From: Phoenix dactylifera
Taxonomy: Eukaryota > Streptophyta > Magnoliopsida > Arecales > Arecaceae
Direction of reading: 5' to 3'
DNA length: 64,000 nt
Assembly: GCF_009389715.1 (NCBI RefSeq)
Contig: NW_024067679.1
Location: 1,034,501 to 1,098,500, forward strand
Positions 58,215 through 64,000 of the stretch are shown here, piece after piece. Within the stretch, counting starts at the first letter, position 1. The number at the start of each line of letters is the position of its first letter. The notes beneath the pieces were generated by a model that was given only the letters and a program-made list of their open reading frames with translations, had not been told where the DNA came from and did no database searches. The position numbers were made by a program, and so were the translations under genes.

Positions 58215-59290
58215 ATGCTAGATCACAGAAAAGTAAAAAATACAAAGAAGGAGGAGCGTCTGATACGGACGTCCCAAAAAAAATCCCCGAAATGCCGGAC
58301 GACAAAGGAGGCGACTCAGTCTGCTGCCCCGATTCGCCTCCTGAACACGTGTAACTGCTTGAAAGTCACCCATCAACTGAGCCATCCTGCGAGTCTTCCG
58401 AATAAGGGGATGATCATCGCCATACACTAGTCGCACTTTGGATCAATCGATCATCAACAGATGAGTTTCCCTCGAGGTACACCCGCTAGAACGCCAAGTA
58501 CCTGCCTCGCATAGGATATACCCTTCAGGCCTACCCGCAGCTTCTGCCCCAACCACTGTAAGTCCTGGCGTGAGCGGCTCTCCTACCCGCTATCATTCTA
58601 CCACGGTGGTCTTTGATCACAAATCCAACCCTCCAGTCACACCATCCATTGATCTACTGTCGTCGAAGTTTACTTTGAGATAACCAAGAAGTGGAGGTAC
58701 CCAAAAAACAAGGGCGAATCGGAGCGTTGAACCAGCATGAGGAATACCCCAGATGTTCCCTAGCCATCCCAGAAGTAAACACAGCGGCAGCCGCAGTGAC
58801 CTCCTTCACATGTAGCGTCGCTCTATCCACCATCATCCACGGGAGCGACCTCCTCTCTTCAAACAGCGCCGGCATTCATGTCCAACCAAATGCAGTAAGA
58901 CAAGTATGCCATAAAAATTCCTACCTCAGCAGATCTATGACTCCGCCATGGAGTCCCTCAGCAAAGGAATCAAGTCCTACACCGATACCGCCGAGTCAGG
59001 TAGTGGTATCGATGACCTCCTCCAAATCTCTCGGACCCTAGGGCACTGCAGAAGAACATGCTTGGTGGGTCTCCTCCATCTCTACACATTCCTCACAACA
59101 CTGAGATACCCTCATGCCATGCCGAGCTAATAAGCTCCTGGTTAGAAGACAGCCCCAAGCCATCTTTCAGATGAAGAGCGCCATACGGGGAATGAATCCG
59201 CAGCCTCCATATCCAACCACCCTCAATCTATTGAGCTGGCTCCCTACTGATCAGAGCATGAAGATCTCTAGCTTACAACTGTGACCGTCC
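58215..59290 (-). pseudogene. LINE 3' fragment: zinc-binding region and RNase H
   Basis: On the minus strand, from high to low coordinates, WRLRIHSPYGAL (about 59200) opens the zinc-binding region that follows LINE reverse transcriptase. An RNase H follows near 58670-58570 (YLKVNFDDS, then GFVIKDHRGRMIAG). The domain end is near 58330-58400 (RMAQLMGDFQAVTRVQEAN). Several stops and frame changes show it is dead. The endonuclease fragment at 49331-49986 has the same strand but lies downstream of this 3' end, so the two are separate insertions or a rearranged one. Confidence 0.75.
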
Positions 59291-59403
59291 CGTCGGCAGC
59301 CATACTAGCCTATCAACCTCTCTTTCGGTAGGGACCTACAGGGTCAAAACCAACTCCACCAACTGCTCGCACACTCTCGACCGCAATAAAAGAAAATAAT
59401 GCT

Positions 59404-60288
59404 TTGGGCGATGGCAGTGCTCCGTCCCCCCAAATAGAAAGACCGTCAAGCAGCAGCCTCATGCCCCCACCTCCTAGCCCTACCACCGCCATCACGACTT
59501 CCTTCCCTCCTCCTCCCCCAAATCTCATATTCTACTCCGCTGCCGCCGCCGCTGCCGCCGCTGCTCTCTCCTTCCTGTTCCTCCTCGAACCCCCTCATCT
59601 CCTCCACCCACTTCTTCGCTTCCGCCGCCGCCGCCGCAGCCGCTGCCTCGAAACCTCTGCGATGCGCCGCCCCGCCGCCCCCCTCGCCTTCTCGTCGCCG
59701 GATTCTCTCTCCGAATGGCTCAAACCCCGCCTCCCCTCCGACGCCCTCGCTTCCTGGGGCGTCGCCCCCGGCACCAAGACCCTCCACAACCTCTGGCTCG
59801 AGATTTCCCACGGCGAGACCTCCCTCTTCCCCTCGGACGAGGAGGGATCCTCTTCCCTCGCCCTCCGCGCCGTCCACGTCGCCACCGTCCGTGTCCGTAA
59901 CCCCCGCGGCGCCCTCCTCATCGAATCCCACCAGCTCCTCTCCGACGGCACCATCAGGCCCCGCCGCCGCCCGTTGTCGGAGAAGATGCGCCCTGGGGAA
60001 TCCATCGAGGACGCTGCCGCCCGGGCCGTCATGGAGGAGCTTGGGAAAGAGGCGGTGAAAATTTTGCCGGGGTCTTATGAGATAAAGGTGGAGGAGAGGG
60101 CGTCGGCGTCGTATCCGGGCCTGCCGGCGCGGTATGTGCTGCACTCGGTGGAGGCCGAGGTAGAGGGGCTGCCGCAGGAGGGCGAATTCTCGACGGAAGA
60201 GACGGGGGAAGCCGTCGAGGCCCGGGAGAAGGCGGTCTTTGTTCGGAGGCATTTCTGGAACTGGGTGGATGATGATGGCAGCGTTTGA
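59404..60288 (+). CDS. Nudix-like protein with degenerate Nudix box
   Basis: A single open exon of 294 codons, very GC-rich at the 5' end as in many monocot genes. Residues 1-40 are Pro/Ser-rich; residues 40-64 form an Ala/Leu/Phe-rich hydrophobic stretch before an Arg cluster (possible membrane anchor or organelle targeting). The conserved part begins near residue 87 (Met87 is an alternative start). A Nudix-type motif lies at 193-214, MRPGESIEDAAARAVMEELG. The pattern G-x5-E-x7-R-E-U-x-E-E-x-G is met at Glu199, Arg207, Glu211, Glu212 and Gly214, but the first Gly is Glu193 and the metal-binding Glu after Arg is Ala208. Nudix enzymes hydrolyse nucleoside diphosphates linked to other groups; with this change activity is doubtful. 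I do not know the substrate. The minus-strand frame opposite is a GC shadow. Confidence 0.8.
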   Translation: MGDGSAPSPQIERPSSSSLMPPPPSPTTAITTSFPPPPPNLIFYSAAAAAAAAALSFLFLLEPPHLLHPLLRFRRRRRSRCLETSAMRRPAAPLAFSSPDSLSEWLKPRLPSDALASWGVAPGTKTLHNLWLEISHGETSLFPSDEEGSSSLALRAVHVATVRVRNPRGALLIESHQLLSDGTIRPRRRPLSEKMRPGESIEDAAARAVMEELGKEAVKILPGSYEIKVEERASASYPGLPARYVLHSVEAEVEGLPQEGEFSTEETGEAVEAREKAVFVRRHFWNWVDDDGSV

Positions 60289-62616
60289 TGTGTGGTGAGG
60301 TTTTCTTTACATCTTGCAGCTCTAGTTATCTCTCTTTTTTTCTCTAAAAAAGATAAATGTTTCTTGGACTTTGGCAGCTTGGATATTGAGGGCAATTTCT
60401 CTTCCAAATTGTCTTACCTTTTTGTTGTTGTTTTCTTCTTGAAGCTTATGTTCTTAGCTCTTTGGACATACTTAAGAAGAGGTTTTAAAATGCGATATGT
60501 GGATACTAATATTAAGCATAATGGCGGAAGCCAAATAAGTTACTAAGGTCCTCTCCATGATACATTTATGTGGAATGAACAATGACGAAAACAATCCTTA
60601 CATGTAACTATAACTTATGATAATTGGAGCAAGCAGACACTAGTGGAGTGAGGAGCTGGAGTTCCTAGAAAATGATAAATGGTATTGTTGAGTGAGCATC
60701 CCTGATGAATCATATTGAAGTCATCTGAATGAGGACCTCAAAATGGCGTATGTATCATTTGAGTAAGCATTATTATGTATTGCATTACCTTGCACTTTTG
60801 CACTTCGAATAGGTTCTATTGAGTTTCACATGTAGCTCCTGGTTTGATGAGGTTAATTACTAATTTTTGCCCCCTTTAATTTTGAAGGTCATGTAGAGGG
60901 GGATGATGGTGCAAAGAATTATGTTTGTGAGAATCGGTCCAGTTGGACCAGTTTTGAACTGAAGTTGGCAAGTTGCTGACTTCTATTATTATTATTATTT
61001 TTTTTTTTTTGTGTGGAAAAAATGGGATTGAAACAAAGGATCGTGATGATGATCTTTTGCTCCTCTTCGGTGGCTGCAGAGCCTTCTTGCCGACCGCTGC
61101 AGTCCAGAAGCCCTTTTTCTGACTCCCTTGCCTCCCTGTTCCATGTCCTTTTTCTTGCTAGAAATTAGAATCTGCCACCTTTGGTCAAGCTCCACTGTCT
61201 CTGCCACCCCTGTAAGCCCCCTCACCCTCTCCCACACCCTTTAGCTGAGAAGACCGCCACCGAGGTAGCTTAGGGTGCTGCCGCTTGCTTTGCCCCCTTG
61301 CTCTGTTTTCTATTGCAAGCCACAGAACCTTGGCCTCCCTCTCCCTTATCTCACCCTCTCCATGAGGGTCTTTGAGGAGCAAACTCGAACTCGAGCTGCC
61401 ATGGATTGGAGATCCTGTTCCACCTATTTGACCACTTCCGTTGGCCGCCGCCGTCATCGGCCGCTGCCAACCGGTTGCTGACCCATCACCGCGCATGGCC
61501 AAGCCACCAGCACCATCATAGGCCCCCCCTCCTTTCTCCTCCTCCATCTTCTTCTTTTCCTCTTCTTTTTCTTCTTCCTTTTCTCTTGCATTTTCCTTTC
61601 CCATCCACACGAATTTTCCCTCCCCTTTCTTGCCTTTCTAGGTGACCTATGGACCAGATAACGAATTCCCCCCCCTGATTTCCTCTCTTTCCTTTGTTCG
61701 TCGACCCTTTCCAGGTAGATCAAACCCATAACCTGATTGGATCTAAACCTAGTATCTCTCTCCTTTCCCTATTGGCCGGCTCGGACAAAGTAGATCAGGC
61801 TTTTGATTAGACTCAGACTGAGCATAATCCTCTCAATTTAGCTTAATTTTCTTTTAATTGCAAAATTGGATCTAACCCAAGAATCTTAATTTGATCAAGC
61901 GGAAACTAGAACCTAATAGCTAAGAGGCATGATTGGAATGGTCCCCTTCACATTTAGGTAATAAAAAAAACTCCACCTTGCTGCGAAATACTTGTATTAA
62001 TGGTAAGTTGTAGACGTTAGGCTAGGTTGGGTGGGGTAGACGTAGGTTGGACCCTATCCTTGAGGCAGAGTCACTAGTTCGTTGATCTAGAATCACCACC
62101 TATGTCTCAGTAAAATCCTCAGTTGTGGAGCCTGAGAAGGTCAATGGGATATTTCAAGTTATATGGCGTTCTATAGAAGTCTAATAAGTCACTTAAAATA
62201 TTTTGGGCTCTAGATGATCTTCCTATTAGGTGAATCTCAAGGGATTGTAGAGCTAAAACTACAAGTTTCCTCCACTTCCAATAGTTTTGTGAAGCATGCC
62301 ATGTATTTAAAATTGGAATGCATATTGCTTAATTTTTGAACCAATGATTGAAAGGAAAAATATTTAAATATATGAATTTGGAAATTTTGAAAATTATGCA
62401 TGATTTATAAATATTATGATGCTTCCATAAAAAGATTAATTTAAAAATCATGTCTCCTTCTACAATGATTGTGAAAATAAGAATTTATTTGCATAATTGC
62501 AGAATTTGGAATGTGATGATCACTCCTAATTTAACATGGCATGATAATTGAAATGAAATAAGAATCCTATTGTAATATCGATATAGCATTTGAAATAAGA
62601 TGAGAAATGCTGGATA
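60289..62616. other. Spacer downstream of the Nudix-like gene
   Basis: The first few hundred bases should be the 3' untranslated region of the Nudix-like gene. The part at about 61040-61760 is CT-rich with phrases such as GCCGCCGCCGTCATCGGCC, like the leader of the LTR families seen at 34126 and 62622, so it may be an LTR relic. No gene is supported; open frames there are repeat or CT-rich artefacts. Confidence 0.4.
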
Positions 62617-62621
62617 ATACT

Positions 62622-64000
62622 TGTAACACCCAGTCCATTTGAGGGCTGGGCCTAGACCACTTCACCGGCCCAAAACAGCCTAATGGGCCAAAATAGAAAA
62701 AAAAGAGGGCAAAGCCCTGCTTTACTTGTTGGAGTTGACAGACTCCTCCATCCTGATCTCTGAAAGCGGCTAGAAATCCTAGCTTCCACCAACGATTTAA
62801 GGACCCCCACTCCCCCTTCATGAGCCTTACCATTGGTCTTAAGCCTCCACCGTTGGAAACTGCACCCATTTCACTTCCTTTCTCTTCTTCTTCCAAAAGA
62901 CATCACCATGCTGGCTGCAAAACCTCATTAGAGACGAAGTATGAAGAACCCCAACCCTATCTATTTTCTTCTGTAGCCTTCTCTATTGAGCCACTACCGA
63001 TTGGATTCCGTCGAGGAATTGCCGGAAATCGAGCCAAGAACACTATTATCCTTTCTCTTATTCTTTTTTAGACCATCCTTGCCACCGATGTTGTTGCTGA
63101 AGAGTCTAGCCGGTCCCTTGCATCAGCCCATGGTCGTCATCGGAGCACCAGCCGCTAGTGAGAGGACCTAAGCTCAGATCAAGGTTGAGGTTTAAATCCA
63201 CTATTTTCGCACTGTTTCTTCAATTTTGCCAGACGCCTATCGCCACTAGTTGTCGGCTGTCACTGGCTATCGTTCATGGTGGCCCGACCGTTGGTCCTCC
63301 AACTGACAATCACAACCACAACTAGCTTCCTATGTTCTAGAGAGGGGCTTTCAAGAAGAAAAGAATAAGAAAGGAAAAAAAAATGTAGAAAAATCCTATT
63401 TCTTATTCTCTCTCTCTCTCTCTCTCTCTATGTTTTTATGTGCCCAGTGGAGGGTCTCGAGCCCTTTTGTTTTGATCATGAGTTGACCTCAATTAAGGGG
63501 CTTTGAACTGTCTTGTTAGTCGAACAGCATATTGGCGCTACCCGAGCCTTTGTCGAGAATCTTAGGATCTAGTCCTTGGCGATCTTTATAGAGTCCTTAT
63601 ATCTTACGTGATTCTGATTCAATGAAGTTAATTGATCGAATTGACTTTTTGCCGCGGGGCGATATGCCAGTCTCTACCTTGGCCCTTGCCGGACATTGTT
63701 AGATTTGGTACCTTATTTTCTACTGAACCATCTATACTCTAGTTCAACCATGATAAGATAAATTCATCTTGATCAAATCGACCGAGGTGTTGCGAACTCC
63801 CAACTGGCCAGCCCTAAAAGAGTGTTAGAATTTAGGAGTTTTAATCTTAAAAATAATCATGGCAAACTTTTGATAAAAGTACAGCTTTTGAATATTAGGC
63901 TCTAAGAGAGATTTTCAAAAGTAATTGAATCTATATGTTGGTTTCACTTGCAAGATAAATAATGTAATCATTTTTTTTGTAAATTTATCAGCAAATTTTA
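62622..64000 (+). mobile_element. Second copy of the solo-LTR family, runs off the right edge
   Basis: It begins TGTAACACCCAGTCC, the intact form of the start of the 34126 copy. It continues through a CT-rich leader and a (CT)n run near 63408-63430. From about 63820 it matches 46761 onward (TTAGAATTT, TATTAGGC, AGTAAT). The five bases before it are ATACT. Its right end, and hence whether it is a solo LTR or a full element, lies outside the window. Confidence 0.75.

Noticed and set aside
59446..60252. 268-codon minus-strand frame opposite the Nudix-like gene
   Set aside because: It is a by-product of very high GC content at third codon positions of the plus-strand gene; it is Gly/Ala/Arg-rich with no motif.
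61185..61729. Glu/Lys-rich minus-strand frames of 91-141 codons
   Set aside because: They read through CT-rich sequence that resembles an LTR leader; no family motif is present.

Overview
The window is nuclear DNA of a flowering plant. A monocot is likely, because both host genes have GC-rich coding exons set in AT-rich DNA and the transposon families resemble those of large monocot genomes. A palm is my best guess but only a guess. Only two ordinary host genes are visible: an intact STAY-GREEN gene (chlorophyll a magnesium dechelatase) on the minus strand at 9936-11172, and a Nudix-like gene on the plus strand at 59404-60288. Nearly everything else is transposable elements, mostly LTR retrotransposons inserted into one another.

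Layout: 1-5024 is the start of a minus-strand Ty3/gypsy Athila-type element (LTR, perfect tRNA-Asp primer site, gag, protease) that runs off the left edge. It cut into an older plus-strand Ty3/gypsy element (5025-about 8212) whose reverse transcriptase and integrase are replaced by an intronless piece of a plasma-membrane H+-ATPase gene. The STAY-GREEN gene follows. About 0.5 kb upstream of its start codon lies a 1.6-kb foldback element with long inverted arms and three tandem 447-bp units. A Sirevirus-type Ty1/copia element fills 15111-33180 (target duplication CCTAG). It holds two later insertions: a 1.5-kb CACTA transposon carrying a TRAPPC12-like gene fragment (20563-22077, duplication TAA), and a young 5.9-kb copia element in its 3' LTR (26453-32354, duplication TGTCT). 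The Sirevirus itself sits in a fragment of an older Sirevirus-like LTR.

From 34126 to 48365 there is a 2.8-kb solo LTR (duplication ATCTA) split by an 11.4-kb Ty3/gypsy Tat-lineage element (34804-46213, duplication CCGAC). The Tat element carries a second, archaeal-type RNase H and an antisense gene with two clean spliceosomal introns. Next come LINE fragments, split by a decayed copia element (49992-58053, duplication TGATA), then the Nudix-like gene, an AT-rich spacer, and a second copy of the solo-LTR family at 62622 that runs off the right edge.

The retroelement reading frames are nearly all broken, largely by C-to-T or G-to-A stop codons as expected of methylated repeats. The Sirevirus extra ORF (23229-24725) is an open exception. 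The points most worth a second look are the two captured host-gene fragments, the arrays of the palindrome GAGTCGACTC shared by two different copia families, the spliced antisense gene in the Tat element, and the foldback element beside STAY-GREEN. I saw no tRNA, rRNA or CRISPR array.
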